A stretch of DNA of 64,000 bases from Pseudomonas graminis. GTDB lineage: Bacteria; Pseudomonadota; Gammaproteobacteria; Pseudomonadales; Pseudomonadaceae. Location of the stretch: positions 46,024-110,023 of the forward strand of contig NZ_FOHW01000020.1 in assembly GCF_900111735.1 (NCBI RefSeq), given 5' to 3'. The notes beneath the pieces are model-generated. The model saw only the letters and a list, made by a program, of their open reading frames with translations. It had not been told where the DNA came from and made no database searches. Position numbers and translations under genes: made by a program. Shown here piece after piece: positions 10,441-20,728 of this stretch. Position 1 is the first letter of the stretch, and each line of letters starts with the position of its first letter.

Positions 10441-12186
10441 ATGAAAGACACCATCCGCCAGCTGATTCAACAAGCTCTGAGCCAACTCGTCACCGATGGC
10501 GTCTTGCCGGAAGGGCTGACGCCGGCGATTCAGGTGGAGAACGCCAAGGACAAGAAAAACGGCGACTTCGCCAGCAATATCGCGATGATGCTGGCCAAGC
10601 CTGCAGGCATGAAACCGCGCGATCTGGCCGAGAAAATCGTCGCCGCGCTGCCCGCTGACGAGCAAATCACCCGGGTCGACATTGCCGGCCCCGGCTTCCT
10701 CAACTTTTTCCAGAACACCCAGGCTCTGGCTTCGCGCCTTGACGAAGCCCTCGCCGACGCGACCCTGTCCGTGCGCAAGAACGGCCCCGCTCAACGCGTT
10801 GTGGTTGACCTGTCTGCACCGAATCTGGCTAAAGAGATGCACGTCGGCCACTTGCGCTCGACCATCATTGGCGACGGCGTGGCCAGCGTTCTTGAGTTCC
10901 TTGGCGACACCGTGATCCGTCAGAACCACGTCGGCGACTGGGGCACTCAGTTCGGCATGCTGCTGGCCTATCTCCAGGAAACCCCGGCGACCAGCGACGA
11001 GCTGGCTGACCTCGAAAACTTCTACCGCGCCGCCAAAGGCCGTTTCGACGAGTCCGAGGAGTTCGCCGAGCGCGCACGTGGGCTGGTGGTCAAGCTGCAA
11101 GCAGGCGACGCCGAGTGCCTTAGCCTGTGGACGCGCTTCAAGGACATCTCCCTGTCTCACTGCCAGGAAGTGTATGAGCGCCTGAACGTCAAACTCACGC
11201 CGAAGGACGTCATGGGCGAAAGCGCCTACAACGACGACCTCGCCAATGTCGTCGCCGATCTGAAGAAAGCCGGCCTGCTGGTCGAGAGCAACGGCGCGCA
11301 GTGCGTGTTCCTCGAAGAATTCAAAACCGCTGAAGGCACGCCGCTGCCGGTGATCGTGCAAAAGGCCGGTGGCGGTTATCTGTATGCCACCACCGACCTC
11401 GCCGCCATTCGCTACCGCAGCAACGTGCTGAAAGCCGACCGCTCGCTGTATTTCGTCGATCAGCGTCAGGCCCTGCACTTCCAGCAGGTCTTCGAAGTGG
11501 CGCGCCGGGCAGGCTTCGTCACCAACGACATGCAAATGGAGCACATGGGCTTCGGCACCATGAACGGCGCCGATGGCCGTCCGTTCAAGACCCGCGATGG
11601 CGGCACGGTCAAGCTGGTCGACCTGCTCGACGAAGCGCAAGAACGCGCCTACACCCTGGTGAAAGAGAAAAACCCGGACGTCGCCGAAGACGAGTTGCGC
11701 TCGATCGCCAAGGTCGTGGGCATCAGTGCGGTGAAATATGCCGACCTGTCCAAGCATCGCGCCAGCGACTACAGCTTTAACTTCGACCAGATGCTCAGCT
11801 TCGAAGGCAACACCGCGCCTTATCTGCTGTACGCCTACACCCGTGTGGCCGGCGTGTTCCGCAAGCTCGAAGAAAAGGGCGAAACCTTCGACGCGAGCCA
11901 GGGCCAAATCATCCTGGACGCACCCCAGGAGCAAGACCTGGCCGCGCGTCTGGCGCAGTTCGGCGAGACCGTCAACACCGTGGCCGACAAGGGCACGCCC
12001 CATGTGCTCTGCGCCTATGTGTACGACCTCGCCGGTCTGTTCTCCAGTTTTTACGAGAACTGCCCGATCCTGGCGGCAGAAAACCCTGAACAACAGCAAA
12101 GCCGTCTGCGCCTCGCCGCCCTGACCGGTCGCACCCTCAAGCAAGGCCTGCAGTTGCTGGGTCTGGACACTCTGGAGCGTATGTAA
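10441..12186 (+). CDS. argS: Arginyl-tRNA synthetase
   Basis: ArgS (581 residues) charges tRNA-Arg with arginine in the cytoplasm. The N-terminal Arg-specific tRNA D-loop recognition domain covers about residues 1-90. The class I HIGH motif is present as HVGH (about residue 134) in [17 protein letters not shown]. The KMSKS loop is replaced by the degenerate [10 protein letters not shown] seen in most ArgS, and the DALR anticodon-binding domain ends LGLDTLERM. The ATG at 10441 (MKDTIRQL) is preferred over one 21 bases upstream because it follows GAGAGC at good spacing and fits the family. The next gene starts 2 bases after the stop. Confidence 0.97.
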   Translation: MKDTIRQLIQQALSQLVTDGVLPEGLTPAIQVENAKDKKNGDFASNIAMMLAKPAGMKPRDLAEKIVAALPADEQITRVDIAGPGFLNFFQNTQALASRLDEALADATLSVRKNGPAQRVVVDLSAPNLAKEMHVGHLRSTIIGDGVASVLEFLGDTVIRQNHVGDWGTQFGMLLAYLQETPATSDELADLENFYRAAKGRFDESEEFAERARGLVVKLQAGDAECLSLWTRFKDISLSHCQEVYERLNVKLTPKDVMGESAYNDDLANVVADLKKAGLLVESNGAQCVFLEEFKTAEGTPLPVIVQKAGGGYLYATTDLAAIRYRSNVLKADRSLYFVDQRQALHFQQVFEVARRAGFVTNDMQMEHMGFGTMNGADGRPFKTRDGGTVKLVDLLDEAQERAYTLVKEKNPDVAEDELRSIAKVVGISAVKYADLSKHRASDYSFNFDQMLSFEGNTAPYLLYAYTRVAGVFRKLEEKGETFDASQGQIILDAPQEQDLAARLAQFGETVNTVADKGTPHVLCAYVYDLAGLFSSFYENCPILAAENPEQQQSRLRLAALTGRTLKQGLQLLGLDTLERM

Positions 12187-12187
12187 G

Positions 12188-12877
12188 TTGGCCGTTAAAA
12201 AGAAACCTGCTCCCAAGCGCGGCGCCAGCCGGTATCAGGCTCCTGCAAAGACACCGATTCCGGGCTGGGTGTGGATGGCGATCGGCCTGACCGTCGGCGC
12301 TTTCGTCGTTTTCCTGATGAAGCTCGAACCCGGCAGCGGCGACGACATCAAGCGCGTGAGGGCTGAAGCCAAGGCCGCGAAGATCGCCGAAGCGAACAAG
12401 ACGCCGCCCAGCCCGACCGCGCCTGTGAAGCCGAAATACGACTTCTACACGCTACTGCCTGAGTCGGAAGTCATCGTGCCGAACGAAGCGGTGCCCGAGA
12501 AGACGCCGCCGGTCGTGGCGCCAAGCACGCCGGTTACACCTGAAGTGGCCGCGAAGATCGACACGGCTCGGGCCCAGGCCGCGCTCAGCGGTCTGACCCC
12601 GCCACCCGCACCTCCGGTGACCAAACCGGCGGCCGTGACGACGTTCTTCCTGCAAGCGGGCTCGTTCCGCAAACAGGCCGACGCCGAGAAAGTGCGCGCG
12701 CAGATCATTCTGCTGGGGCAAACGTCGACGGTAGAGTCGGGCACGGTGAAGGATGAAACCTGGTACCGCGTACTGGTCGGCCCGTTCAGCAACCGCGAAC
12801 AGCTGACCATAGCGCAGAAGCAACTGGCGGGCGGCGGCTTCAGCAACCTGCTGCTGCAACAGCGCCAGGCTCGCTAG
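12188..12877 (+). CDS. FtsN-like SPOR-domain membrane protein
   Basis: This 229-residue bitopic protein has a basic cytoplasmic N-terminus (KKKPAPKRG), one transmembrane helix at about residues 26-44, a charged then Pro-rich linker (about 50-145) and a C-terminal SPOR domain (about 150-229, FFLQAGSFRKQADAEKVRAQ). SPOR domains bind denuded peptidoglycan at the septum, so a role in division is likely, and the layout is that of FtsN. The start is TTG at 12188, overlapping nothing but only one base behind argS, so co-transcription is probable. It lies directly upstream of hslVU as the orthologue does in other pseudomonads. Whether it is the essential FtsN cannot be decided from sequence. Confidence 0.85.
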   Translation: MAVKKKPAPKRGASRYQAPAKTPIPGWVWMAIGLTVGAFVVFLMKLEPGSGDDIKRVRAEAKAAKIAEANKTPPSPTAPVKPKYDFYTLLPESEVIVPNEAVPEKTPPVVAPSTPVTPEVAAKIDTARAQAALSGLTPPPAPPVTKPAAVTTFFLQAGSFRKQADAEKVRAQIILLGQTSTVESGTVKDETWYRVLVGPFSNREQLTIAQKQLAGGGFSNLLLQQRQAR

Positions 12878-12936
12878 GGCACTGTCGCCCACCGCAGGAC
12901 CAACGATCGGTCCCGCTCCACGCGGGCACGATCAGT

Positions 12937-13026
12937 TGTAGGAGTGAGCTTGCTCGCGATGACATTGGCACATCCAACATAATGGGTGCCTGATTCACCG
13001 CAATCGCGAGCAAGCTCACTCCTACA
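12937..13026. repeat. REPIN (inverted REP pair) upstream of hslV
   Basis: Two arms reading TGTAGGAGTGAGCTTGCTCG and its reverse complement flank about 40 bases. This is the TAGGAG..GCTTGC..GCGAT REP family in the inverted-pair (REPIN) arrangement. It is non-coding and probably transposed by a RAYT-type transposase encoded elsewhere. Confidence 0.9.
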
Positions 13027-13153
13027 CAAACTTGAAGCAAACTGACGCACCGCCATTCATCTCTCAACCCGCTCAACGGTTGAAATACCCGCCCCCACCC
13101 CCATATGAGTTTCCATCAGGGCATTTTCGCCCCGCAGCGTGGAGACTCTCCCC

Positions 13154-13684
13154 TTGACCACCATCGTTTCAGTGCGCCGCCAAGGCAAAGTCGTCATGGC
13201 CGGTGACGGCCAGGTTTCTCTGGGCAATACCGTCATGAAAGGCAACGCCAAGAAAGTCCGGCGCCTTTACCACGGCCAGGTCATCGCCGGATTCGCAGGC
13301 GCCACCGCTGACGCCTTCACCCTGTTCGAGCGTTTCGAAGCCCAGCTGGAAAAACACCAGGGTCACCTTGTGCGTGCCGCCGTAGAACTGGCGAAAGAAT
13401 GGCGTACCGATCGCTCCCTGAGCCGCCTTGAAGCCATGCTGGCCGTTGCCAACAAAGACGCTTCGCTGATCATTACCGGCAACGGCGACGTCGTTGAGCC
13501 CGAAGACGGCCTGATCGCCATGGGTTCCGGCGGCGCCTTTGCCCAGGCCGCAGCCCGCGCGCTGCTGCTGAAGACCGAACTCTCTGCCCGTGAAATCGCC
13601 GAAACCGCCCTGCACATTGCCGGCGACATCTGCGTCTTCACCAACCACAACATCACTATTGAGGAGCAGGACCTCGCCGAGTAA
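13154..13684 (+). CDS. hslV: ATP-dependent protease proteolytic subunit HslV
   Basis: HslV (176 residues) is the proteasome-like peptidase of the HslUV (ClpQY) protease that degrades misfolded and regulatory proteins in the cytoplasm. The mature N-terminal catalytic threonine is Thr2 (after initiator removal: TTIVSVRR), and [13 protein letters not shown] and the Lys-rich [11 protein letters not shown] follow as in the family. A GTG 15 bases upstream would place residues ahead of the catalytic Thr and so is unlikely. The TTG at 13154 with GGAGA 8 bases upstream gives the correct N-terminus. hslU follows after 69 bases. Confidence 0.96.
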   Translation: MTTIVSVRRQGKVVMAGDGQVSLGNTVMKGNAKKVRRLYHGQVIAGFAGATADAFTLFERFEAQLEKHQGHLVRAAVELAKEWRTDRSLSRLEAMLAVANKDASLIITGNGDVVEPEDGLIAMGSGGAFAQAAARALLLKTELSAREIAETALHIAGDICVFTNHNITIEEQDLAE

Positions 13685-13753
13685 GCGTAGGGTGATGGCC
13701 GCCATTCATCGCGGCCTGCCCGACTTGCATTCTGCCGAGGACCGTTGAAAACC

Positions 13754-15091
13754 ATGTCCATGACTCCCCGTGAAATCGTCCACGAACTCAATCGCCATAT
13801 CATCGGCCAGGACGATGCCAAACGCGCCGTCGCCATTGCGCTGCGTAACCGCTGGCGCCGGATGCAGCTGCCTGAAGAGCTGCGCGTCGAAGTCACCCCC
13901 AAGAACATCCTGATGATCGGTCCGACCGGCGTCGGTAAAACCGAAATCGCCCGTCGTCTGGCCAAGCTCGCCAACGCGCCGTTTATCAAGGTCGAAGCGA
14001 CCAAGTTCACCGAGGTCGGCTATGTCGGCCGCGATGTCGAGTCGATCATCCGTGATCTGGCCGACGCCGCAATGAAGCTGCTGCGCGAGCAGGAAATCAC
14101 CAAGGTTCGCCACCGCGCCGAAGACGCCGCAGAAGACCGCATTCTCGACGCCCTGCTGCCACCGGCACGCGCGGGCTTCAACGAAGACGCCACGTCGGGC
14201 AGCGATTCCAACACCCGTCAGCTGTTCCGCAAGCGTCTGCGCGAGGGTCAGCTGGACGACAAGGAAATCGAAATCGAGGTCGCCGAGATGGGCGGCGTCG
14301 ATATTTCCGCGCCGCCAGGCATGGAAGAGATGACCAACCAGCTGCAAAGCCTGTTTGCCAACATGGGCAAGGGCAAGAAGAAGAGCCGCAAGCTGAAAGT
14401 CAAAGACGCGCTGAAAATGGTTCGCGATGAAGAAGCGGGCCGTCTGGTGAACGACGAAGAACTGAAAGCCAAGGCGCTGGAAGCGGTTGAGCAGCACGGC
14501 ATCGTGTTCATCGACGAGATCGACAAAGTGGCCAAGCGCGGCAACGTCGGTGGCGCCGATGTGTCCCGCGAAGGCGTGCAGCGCGACTTGCTGCCGCTGA
14601 TCGAAGGCTGCACCGTCAACACCAAGCTGGGCATGGTCAAGACCGATCACATCCTGTTCATCGCCTCCGGTGCGTTCCACCTGAGCAAGCCAAGCGATCT
14701 GGTGCCTGAGCTGCAGGGTCGTCTGCCGATTCGTGTCGAACTGAAAGCGCTGAGCCCGCAGGATTTCGAACGCATTCTGACCGAACCCCATGCGTCGCTG
14801 ACCGAGCAATACCGCGAGCTGTTGAAGACCGAAGGCCTGAACATCGCGTTCCTGCCGGATGGCATCAAGCGCCTGGCCGAGATTGCCTGGCAGGTCAACG
14901 AGAAGACCGAGAACATCGGTGCGCGTCGCCTGCACACGCTGCTTGAGCGGTTGCTGGAGGAGGTTTCTTTCAGTGCCGGCGACTTGGCGGGTACGCAGGA
15001 TGGCGGGACGATTCAGATCGACGCTGAATACGTGAACAGCCACTTGGGTGAGCTGGCGGAAGACGAAGATCTGTCGCGCTACATTCTTTGA
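13754..15091 (+). CDS. hslU: ATP-dependent protease ATPase subunit HslU
   Basis: HslU (445 residues) is the AAA+ unfoldase ring that feeds substrates into HslV. It shows Walker [10 protein letters not shown] (about residue 57), the pore motif GYVGRD (about 91), a variable I-domain with charged stretches (about 110-240), Walker B IVFIDEID, and the C-terminal hook ending SRYIL that inserts into HslV. The ATG at 13754 (MSMTPREIV) is chosen over a TTG three codons earlier because it matches the family N-terminus. It is heat-shock regulated in relatives; no sigma-32 promoter was identified here. Confidence 0.97.
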   Translation: MSMTPREIVHELNRHIIGQDDAKRAVAIALRNRWRRMQLPEELRVEVTPKNILMIGPTGVGKTEIARRLAKLANAPFIKVEATKFTEVGYVGRDVESIIRDLADAAMKLLREQEITKVRHRAEDAAEDRILDALLPPARAGFNEDATSGSDSNTRQLFRKRLREGQLDDKEIEIEVAEMGGVDISAPPGMEEMTNQLQSLFANMGKGKKKSRKLKVKDALKMVRDEEAGRLVNDEELKAKALEAVEQHGIVFIDEIDKVAKRGNVGGADVSREGVQRDLLPLIEGCTVNTKLGMVKTDHILFIASGAFHLSKPSDLVPELQGRLPIRVELKALSPQDFERILTEPHASLTEQYRELLKTEGLNIAFLPDGIKRLAEIAWQVNEKTENIGARRLHTLLERLLEEVSFSAGDLAGTQDGGTIQIDAEYVNSHLGELAEDEDLSRYIL

Positions 15092-15095
15092 TAGC

Positions 15096-15186
15096 AGCTG
15101 CAAGCTGTGAGCTTCAAGCTGCAAGCAGATTTCACTGGCTACCGAAATCTGCTTGGCTTGTAGCTTGCCGCTTGTAGCTCACAGCT
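15096..15186. repeat. Long imperfect inverted repeat behind hslU
   Basis: The left arm (AGCTGTGAGCTTCAAGCTGC then AAGCAGATTTC) and right arm (GAAATCTGC then TTGTAGCTCACAGCT) can fold into a stem of more than 30 pairs around a 10-base loop, with one extra AAGCTACAAGCC-type unit in the right arm. It is an extragenic palindrome built of CAAGCTNCAAG units and could end or stabilise the hslVU message. It has no T tract. Confidence 0.7.
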
Positions 15187-15205
15187 CGCCGTTGAGACCA
15201 CCTCC

Positions 15206-15583
15206 ATGACCCGCATCCCCACCGCCATCCAGCTACACAAAGCCTCGAAAGTCCTCAGCCTGAAATACGGGCCGGATGAGGAATACCGCTTGCCGGCGGA
15301 ATTTCTGCGGGTGCACTCGCCTTCGGCGGAGGTGCAGGGCCACGGCAATCCGATTCTGCAATTTGGCAAGCTGGGCGTCGGGCTCACCAAGGTAGAGCCC
15401 GCCGGCCAGTACGCGCTGAAGCTGACCTTCGACGATGGTCATGACAGCGGCTTGTTCACTTGGGAATACCTGGAGCAACTGGCGCAACGCCAGGCGCAAC
15501 TGTGGGAGGAGTATCTGGCCGAACTCAAGGCCGCCGGCAAATCCCGCGACCCTTCCGAGCAAGTCATCAAGCTGATGCTCTAG
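15206..15583 (+). CDS. DUF971 / gamma-butyrobetaine hydroxylase N-terminal-like protein
   Basis: This 125-residue protein belongs to the DUF971 family, a small domain that also forms the N-terminal part of gamma-butyrobetaine hydroxylases. The sequence shows LHKASKVLSLKYGPDEEYRLPAEFLRVHSPSAE and the DDGHDSGLFTWEYL signature near residue 90. There is no hydroxylase domain, signal peptide or membrane segment. In many pseudomonads the gene lies between hslU and the pha (polyhydroxyalkanoate) cluster, but here pha genes do not follow. Its function is unknown; a role in Fe-S or metal handling is sometimes proposed for the fold, without support from this sequence. Confidence 0.85.
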   Translation: MTRIPTAIQLHKASKVLSLKYGPDEEYRLPAEFLRVHSPSAEVQGHGNPILQFGKLGVGLTKVEPAGQYALKLTFDDGHDSGLFTWEYLEQLAQRQAQLWEEYLAELKAAGKSRDPSEQVIKLML

Positions 15584-15598
15584 CCGTCTCTACAAGCT

Positions 15599-15877
15599 TC
15601 AGGCAGTGAGTACCTTGTCGAGCTGCCGTTCAACTTCGGTCTGAATAGAGCTGCTCATGGGAGAGAGGAAGAAGTTGAGGTCGATATTCACCCGCACCCA
15701 CTCATCTTCGACCGCGACAGTGCCCTTGGCGCCCTTGCCTTCCAGACCCACGGTGTCGCCTGTCCATTCGTGCTCGATGCCGTACTTGTCGGACAGTTTC
15801 TGCAGCATGATCTCAGCCTTCTCGCGAGCCTTTTCCTTTCCCAGCGTGTGCTGGCGTTCCACGGTAATTCTGGCCAC
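15599..15877 (-). CDS. Polyhydroxyalkanoic acid system family protein (PHA_gran_rgn)
   Basis: This 92-residue protein (MARITVERQHTLGKEKAREK) matches the small family named for its position beside PHA granule genes (PHA_gran_rgn). It has a charged N-terminal helix, a beta-rich centre (GDTVGLEGKGAKGTVAVEDE) and a C-terminal helix with QTEVERQLDKVL, giving a SRPBCC-like small fold. It is convergent with the DUF971 gene, leaving 15 bases between stops, and divergent from ubiE. In other pseudomonads phaC1-Z-C2-D-F-I would lie between this gene and DUF971; here they are gone, so its job may not be in PHA metabolism at all. Its molecular function is unknown. Confidence 0.85.
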   Translation of the reverse strand: MARITVERQHTLGKEKAREKAEIMLQKLSDKYGIEHEWTGDTVGLEGKGAKGTVAVEDEWVRVNIDLNFFLSPMSSSIQTEVERQLDKVLTA

Positions 15878-16018
15878 TGACGGGCTCCTGCTTCGGCTTA
15901 AATCGTCGGCGCACTATACCAGCGGCCCGGAGCGAAGAAACTGTTGGCCGTGCGCCTTGTCAAGACAAAGCCAGCCCCGACGATTAGAATGGCACCACTT
16001 TATTCCGGTGACAGCGAT

Positions 16019-16789
16019 ATGAATGATCCGCGCAAAGGCAGCGATGCCGAACCCATCACCCACTTCGGTTACAAAAACGTACCGGAAAGCCAGAAGGCCG
16101 AGAAAGTCGCCGAGGTATTTCACTCCGTCGCGGCCAAATATGACCTGATGAACGACGTACTGTCCGGCGGCATGCATCGCCTCTGGAAGCGCTTCACCAT
16201 CGAACTGTCCGGCGTTCGCAGCGGCAACCGCGTACTCGACATCGCGGGCGGCACCGGTGATCTGGCGAAGAAGTTCTCCCATCTTGTCGGCCCGACCGGC
16301 GAAGTCGTACTGGCCGACATCAACGCTTCGATGCTCAAGGTGGGTCGTGACCGCCTGTTGGATCGCGGGGTGGCCGGCAACATCAAGTTCGTCCAGGCCG
16401 ACGCTGAAAAGCTGCCGTTCCCTGACAACCACTTCGACTGCGTGACCATCGCCTTCGGCCTGCGCAACGTGACGCACAAAGAAGACGCCATCCGCTCCAT
16501 GCTGCGCGTGCTCAAGCCGGGTGGTCGGTTGCTGGTGCTTGAATTCTCCAAGCCAACCAGCAAAGTCATGTCCAAGATCTACGACGCCTACTCGTTCGCT
16601 TTCATGCCGCTGGCCGGCAAGCTGATCACCAACGATTCGGAAAGCTACCGCTATCTGGCAGAGTCGATCCGCATGCACCCCGATCAGGAAACCCTGAAGT
16701 CGATGATGGTTCAGGCCGGTTTCGACCGCGTGACTTACCACAACATGACCTCCGGCATCGTCGCGCTGCATCGGGGCATCAAGCCCTGA
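16019..16789 (+). CDS. ubiE: Ubiquinone/menaquinone biosynthesis C-methyltransferase UbiE
   Basis: UbiE (256 residues) transfers a methyl group from S-adenosylmethionine to carbon 2 of the octaprenyl benzoquinol intermediate in ubiquinone synthesis. The SAM-binding motif I is [15 protein letters not shown] (about residue 73), with LADINASML as the acidic loop, and the UbiE signatures [17 protein letters not shown] and [17 protein letters not shown]. An upstream in-frame start gives 25 non-family residues, so the ATG at 16019 is preferred. The stop overlaps the ubiJ start by one base (TGATG), beginning a tight ubiE-J-B unit. Confidence 0.97.
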   Translation: MNDPRKGSDAEPITHFGYKNVPESQKAEKVAEVFHSVAAKYDLMNDVLSGGMHRLWKRFTIELSGVRSGNRVLDIAGGTGDLAKKFSHLVGPTGEVVLADINASMLKVGRDRLLDRGVAGNIKFVQADAEKLPFPDNHFDCVTIAFGLRNVTHKEDAIRSMLRVLKPGGRLLVLEFSKPTSKVMSKIYDAYSFAFMPLAGKLITNDSESYRYLAESIRMHPDQETLKSMMVQAGFDRVTYHNMTSGIVALHRGIKP

Positions 16790-17412
16790 TGCTGATCAAC
16801 GGCTTGCTCGCCAGTGCCGAGCACGGCGTCAATCGCGTGCTGCGCATGGACAGCACCGCCCTGCCACGCCTTGACCGGCTGAGCGGCAAGGTCATCGCGA
16901 TCGAATGCACCAGCCCGGCGTTTCATCTGCACGTGCTGCCCAGTGACGACGGCCTGATGCTGGCGGCGAACTGGGATGGCGGCGCAGATGTAACCCTGCG
17001 CGCCCCCGCTGCGAGCCTGATGCGTCTGGCGATGAGCAAAGACAAAAATGCCGTGCTGCACAGCCCGGAAGTCGAGCTGGATGGCGAAAGTGCCGTGCTG
17101 CTTGAGCTGGTGGGCGTGCTGCAGGACCTGGACCTCGACTGGGAGTACGACCTGCAACGCTGGCTCGGTCCCGTCGCGGCGCCCTTGATCGGCGGGCATC
17201 TGCGCAACAGCGCGCGCTGGACCCGCGACAGCGCAACCAGCCTCAGCCACAACCTGGCCGAATACCTGGCCGAAGAATCCCGCACGCTGGTCGGCAAACG
17301 CGAGGCCGAAGCCCGCTTCGCCGAACTGGATCAGACCAAACAAGACCTGGAACGCCTCGAAGCCCGCTTCGAGCGTCTGGCCCACTCCCTCAAATCCAGC
17401 GATAACGCATGA
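16789..17412 (+). CDS. ubiJ: Ubiquinone biosynthesis accessory factor UbiJ
   Basis: UbiJ (207 residues) is a lipid-binding accessory protein that with UbiK organises the soluble Ubi metabolon. The sequence has an SCP2-like sterol-carrier domain (about residues 15-115, with [17 protein letters not shown] and [12 protein letters not shown]) and a C-terminal coiled coil (about 165-205, [20 protein letters not shown]) that would pair with UbiK. It lies between ubiE and ubiB with ATGA/TGATG overlaps on both sides, the conserved arrangement. Confidence 0.93.
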   Translation: MLINGLLASAEHGVNRVLRMDSTALPRLDRLSGKVIAIECTSPAFHLHVLPSDDGLMLAANWDGGADVTLRAPAASLMRLAMSKDKNAVLHSPEVELDGESAVLLELVGVLQDLDLDWEYDLQRWLGPVAAPLIGGHLRNSARWTRDSATSLSHNLAEYLAEESRTLVGKREAEARFAELDQTKQDLERLEARFERLAHSLKSSDNA

Positions 17413-19028
17413 GCCTGCTTGCCGTCCGCCGTCTGTTTCGCATCCAGCGTGTCGTAATCCGTTACCGCCTCGATGACCTGTTGTTCGCCCTGCCCCTGCC
17501 GTGGTGGCTGTTGGCCGTGCGCTTCGTGCTGCCATGGCGCTGGCTGCCGCGGCGCAAGAACGAACTGAGCCGTGGCGCGCGTCTGCGTCTGGCGTTGCAG
17601 GACCTGGGGCCGATTTTCATCAAGTTCGGGCAGTTGCTGTCCACCCGCCGCGACCTGCTGCCCGAAGACGTCGCCGACGAGCTGATGATGCTGCAGGACC
17701 GCGTGCCGCCGTTCGACTCCGCCAAGGCCGTGGCGCTGATCGAATCGCAGTTGGGCGCAAAGATCAGCGAAGTGTTCAGCCGTTTCGACGTAGCTCCGCT
17801 GGCTTCGGCGTCTGTCGCCCAAGTCCACGCCGCGCGCCTGAAGACGGGCGAAGAGGTGGTGGTGAAGGTCGTGCGGCCGGGCTTGAAGCCGATCATCGGC
17901 TCCGATCTTGCCTGGCTGTTCATCCTGGCGAAGATTGCCGAGCGGGTTTCCGCAGACGCGAGACTGCTGCATCCGGTGGCCGTCGTCGCCGATTACGAAA
18001 AAACTATCTACGACGAACTCGACCTGTTGCGCGAGGCGGCCAACTCCAGCCAGCTGCGCCGCAACTTCGAGGGCTCGACCATGCTTTACGTGCCGCAGGT
18101 CTATTGGGACTGGTGCCGGCCGAAGGTGTTGGTCATGGAGCGCATCTACGGCGTGCAAGTGACCGATCTGGCGACCCTGGCCGATCAGCGCACCGACATG
18201 AAGAAGCTCGCCGAGCGCGGCGTTGAACTGTTCTTCACCCAGGTCTTCCGTGACAGCTTTTTCCACGCCGACATGCACCCTGGCAACATTTTCGTCAGCA
18301 CGGTCACGCCGTGGGATCCGCAGTACATCGCCATCGACTGCGGCATCGTCGGCAGCCTGACCCCTGAGGATCAGGACTATCTGGCGCGCAACCTGTTTGC
18401 TTTCTTCAAGCGCGACTACCGCCGCGTTGCACAGCTGCACATCGACTCGGGCTGGGTGCCCGCCGAGACCAAGCTGAATGAATTCGAAGCGGCCATCCGG
18501 ACGGTCTGCGAGCCGATTTTCGAGAAACCGTTGAAGGACATTTCCTTCGGGCAGGTGCTAATGCGCCTGTTCCAGACCGCTCGCCGCTTCAACATGGAAG
18601 TGCAGCCGCAACTGGTGCTGCTGCAAAAGACGCTGCTCAACATCGAAGGCCTCGGCCGTCAGCTGTACCCGGAGCTGGATCTCTGGGCGACCGCGCAGCC
18701 GTTCCTCGAACGCTGGATGCGCGAACGCGTCAGCCCGAAAACCCTGCTGGGCAACTTGCAATCTCAGGTCGAACAGATTCCGCATCTGGCCAACATGACC
18801 CGAGACCTGCTCGAGCGTCTGTCGCAGCCCCATCGCCACGATCCTCCCCCGCCCTATCGGCGTGATGGCGATCACTGGGCCCTGCGCTTGCTGGGCGCCA
18901 GCCTGCTGGCCGGCGGCGTGCTGTTGGCGATCACCCATACCCAGACCGGCGCGGCGCTGAACACATTGAGTGCCTGGCCTGCCTTGCTGATGCTGGCGGC
19001 AGGGGTCTATCTGGTCGTTCGCCGATAG
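17409..19028 (+). CDS. ubiB: ABC1/ADCK-type ATPase required for ubiquinone synthesis UbiB
   Basis: UbiB (539 residues) is a membrane-anchored protein-kinase-like ATPase needed for coenzyme Q synthesis, probably extracting quinone intermediates from the membrane. The UbiB-specific KxGQ segment [16 protein letters not shown] is near residue 72. The Ala-rich nucleotide loop [13 protein letters not shown] replaces the kinase Gly loop, and [11 protein letters not shown] and AIDCGIVG carry the catalytic Asp residues. Two C-terminal transmembrane helices occupy about residues 495-537. The ATG overlaps the ubiJ stop by 4 bases. Confidence 0.97.
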   Translation: MSLLAVRRLFRIQRVVIRYRLDDLLFALPLPWWLLAVRFVLPWRWLPRRKNELSRGARLRLALQDLGPIFIKFGQLLSTRRDLLPEDVADELMMLQDRVPPFDSAKAVALIESQLGAKISEVFSRFDVAPLASASVAQVHAARLKTGEEVVVKVVRPGLKPIIGSDLAWLFILAKIAERVSADARLLHPVAVVADYEKTIYDELDLLREAANSSQLRRNFEGSTMLYVPQVYWDWCRPKVLVMERIYGVQVTDLATLADQRTDMKKLAERGVELFFTQVFRDSFFHADMHPGNIFVSTVTPWDPQYIAIDCGIVGSLTPEDQDYLARNLFAFFKRDYRRVAQLHIDSGWVPAETKLNEFEAAIRTVCEPIFEKPLKDISFGQVLMRLFQTARRFNMEVQPQLVLLQKTLLNIEGLGRQLYPELDLWATAQPFLERWMRERVSPKTLLGNLQSQVEQIPHLANMTRDLLERLSQPHRHDPPPPYRRDGDHWALRLLGASLLAGGVLLAITHTQTGAALNTLSAWPALLMLAAGVYLVVRR

Positions 19029-19084
19029 CCATCGGCGCGAGCCGCTGGCACACTAACCCTCCCCTGGAGCGGCCGGAGCCGATG

Positions 19085-19477
19085 ATGAAAGACTGGCTGG
19101 ACGAGATTAAGTGGGACAAAGACGGTCTGGTGCCCGCCATCGCGCAGGACCACAAGACCGGTCGCGTGCTGATGATGGCCTGGATGAACCGCGAAGCCTT
19201 GAGCCTGACTGCCAGCGAACAGCGCGCTATCTACTGGTCACGTTCGCGTGGCAAGTTGTGGCGTAAGGGCGAAGAATCGGGCCACGTGCAAAAGCTTCAT
19301 GAACTGCGCCTGGACTGTGATGCCGACGTCATTATCTTGATGGTCGAGCAGATCGGCGGCATCGCTTGCCATACCGGCCGCGAGAGCTGCTTCTACCGCG
19401 TCTACGATGATGCCGGCTGGAAGACCGTGGACCCGGTGCTCAAAGACCCGGACGCCATTTACCAAGCAGGACACTGA
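19085..19477 (+). CDS. hisI: Phosphoribosyl-AMP cyclohydrolase
   Basis: HisI (130 residues) opens the adenine ring of phosphoribosyl-AMP, the third step of histidine synthesis. The zinc/magnesium site is visible as [12 protein letters not shown] and the Cys pair in [13 protein letters not shown], with the family block [17 protein letters not shown]. Two ATG codons stand in tandem at 19082 and 19085; the second has the better distance (6 bases) from GGAG and gives the usual MKDWLDEI start. It forms a pair with hisE 2 bases downstream. The fused HisIE of enterics is here two separate proteins. Confidence 0.96.
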   Translation: MKDWLDEIKWDKDGLVPAIAQDHKTGRVLMMAWMNREALSLTASEQRAIYWSRSRGKLWRKGEESGHVQKLHELRLDCDADVIILMVEQIGGIACHTGRESCFYRVYDDAGWKTVDPVLKDPDAIYQAGH

Positions 19478-19479
19478 AC

Positions 19480-19812
19480 ATGACTGATACCTTGTCACGC
19501 CTTGCCGAGGTGCTTGAATCGCGCAAGGGCGCGGCTGCCGACTCGTCTTACGTCGCCAGCCTTTATCACAAGGGACTGAACAAGATTCTGGAAAAGGTCG
19601 GCGAAGAGTCGGTCGAAACCATAATCGCTGCCAAGGACGCTGCCATCAGCGGTGACTGCAGTGATGTCGTCTACGAAACCGCCGATTTGTGGTTCCACAG
19701 TATGGTGATGCTTGCCCAACTGGGCCAACACCCGCAAGCCGTGCTCGATGAGCTGGACCGCCGTTTCGGCCTGTCCGGCCACGCCGAGAAAGCGTCTCGC
19801 TCGGCGGAATAA
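19480..19812 (+). CDS. hisE: Phosphoribosyl-ATP pyrophosphatase
   Basis: HisE (110 residues) removes pyrophosphate from phosphoribosyl-ATP, the second step of histidine synthesis. It is an all-helical MazG-like fold; the metal-binding ExxE...ExxD pattern is seen in [15 protein letters not shown] and [12 protein letters not shown]. Start at ATG 19480, two bases after the hisI stop; tatA follows after 42 bases, so the histidine and Tat genes may share a transcript. Confidence 0.96.
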   Translation: MTDTLSRLAEVLESRKGAAADSSYVASLYHKGLNKILEKVGEESVETIIAAKDAAISGDCSDVVYETADLWFHSMVMLAQLGQHPQAVLDELDRRFGLSGHAEKASRSAE

Positions 19813-19854
19813 ACACAGGGGCTGCGGCCCGAAATTTCTTGTGAGGAACGCGTT

Positions 19855-20139
19855 ATGGGCATTTTTGACTGGAAACACTGGATCGTCATTCTTGTGGTTG
19901 TCGTGCTGGTGTTCGGCACCAAGAAACTCAAGAACCTGGGGACTGACGTGGGTGAGTCGATCAAGGGCTTTCGCAAGGCCATGAATGACGACGACAAGCA
20001 TCCGGAAGAGCCGACGGTGCAGCCGCCTGTTCAGCCACAGCCAACCGCGCAGCCGGTGCCTCCGACTCAGCCGCTGCACCAGCCGCACACGATCGACGCT
20101 CAAGCGCAACGAGTCGAAGACCCCCTCCGCAAAGACTAG
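19855..20139 (+). CDS. tatA: Sec-independent protein translocase TatA
   Basis: TatA (94 residues) polymerises to form the passage for folded twin-arginine proteins across the inner membrane. It has a short N-terminal transmembrane helix (about residues 8-22), a hinge at [20 protein letters not shown] and an amphipathic helix to about residue 45. The acidic motif DDDK follows, then a Pro/Gln-rich tail. All three Tat genes follow in order, as is usual in Pseudomonas beside hisIE. Confidence 0.95.
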   Translation: MGIFDWKHWIVILVVVVLVFGTKKLKNLGTDVGESIKGFRKAMNDDDKHPEEPTVQPPVQPQPTAQPVPPTQPLHQPHTIDAQAQRVEDPLRKD

Positions 20140-20149
20140 GTCGTGACGC

Positions 20150-20728
20150 ATGTTTGGTATCAGCTTTTCTGAACTGCTGCTGGTCGGCCTCGTTGCCCTG
20201 CTGGTCCTGGGCCCCGAGCGTCTGCCAGGCGCAGCACGGACGGCCGGGCTCTGGATCGGCCGCCTGAAACGCAGCTTCAATGCGATCAAACAGGAAGTTG
20301 AGCGCGAAATCGGCGCTGACGAGATTCGGCGTCAGTTGCACAACGAGCACATTCTTTCGCTGGAAGAGGAAGCTCGCAAGATCATGCAGCCGCAACAACC
20401 GCCTGCTGCGCCCGTGACACCCGCGCCGGCTGAGCCGACTGCCGAGAAGCCCGTTTCGCCGGCCCCGGCATCGGAAGGGCCATCCACGGCGCCGGTCATG
20501 GGTGCAGCCTCCCCGGTACAGAGCGCCGACATTGGCCCGGCTGCTCCGGCTGAGAGCGCTTCGGTCACGCCGCCGCCCGTTCATGTCGAGCCTGCTGCGC
20601 CTGCGTCGGCACCTTCGCCTGCCGGGCCGGGATCTGTTCCCGTAACTGCGCCGGTCACAACCCCTGCGACCGCGGTGCAAAGTGCGCCTTCTGCCAACGA
20701 TTCGTCACTGCCACCACGAGCCCCATGA
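20150..20728 (+). CDS. tatB: Sec-independent protein translocase TatB
   Basis: TatB (192 residues) joins TatC in the receptor that binds twin-arginine signal peptides. The N-terminal helix and hinge are typical ([20 protein letters not shown], then [12 protein letters not shown]), followed by an amphipathic helix with [18 protein letters not shown]. From about residue 80 to the end the protein is a Pro/Ala/Val low-complexity tail of more than 100 residues, of unknown role. The tatC start overlaps its stop (ATGA). Confidence 0.95.
   Translation: MFGISFSELLLVGLVALLVLGPERLPGAARTAGLWIGRLKRSFNAIKQEVEREIGADEIRRQLHNEHILSLEEEARKIMQPQQPPAAPVTPAPAEPTAEKPVSPAPASEGPSTAPVMGAASPVQSADIGPAAPAESASVTPPPVHVEPAAPASAPSPAGPGSVPVTAPVTTPATAVQSAPSANDSSLPPRAP

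Noticed and set aside
10012..12216. 734-codon open frame on the minus strand opposite priA end and argS
   Set aside because: It is a shadow of argS: rich in Gln/Ala/Arg/His as expected from the complement of GC-biased codons, with no family motifs, whereas argS on the other strand has full synthetase motifs.
13706..15124. 472-codon open frame opposite hslU
   Set aside because: Antisense shadow of hslU with no motif.
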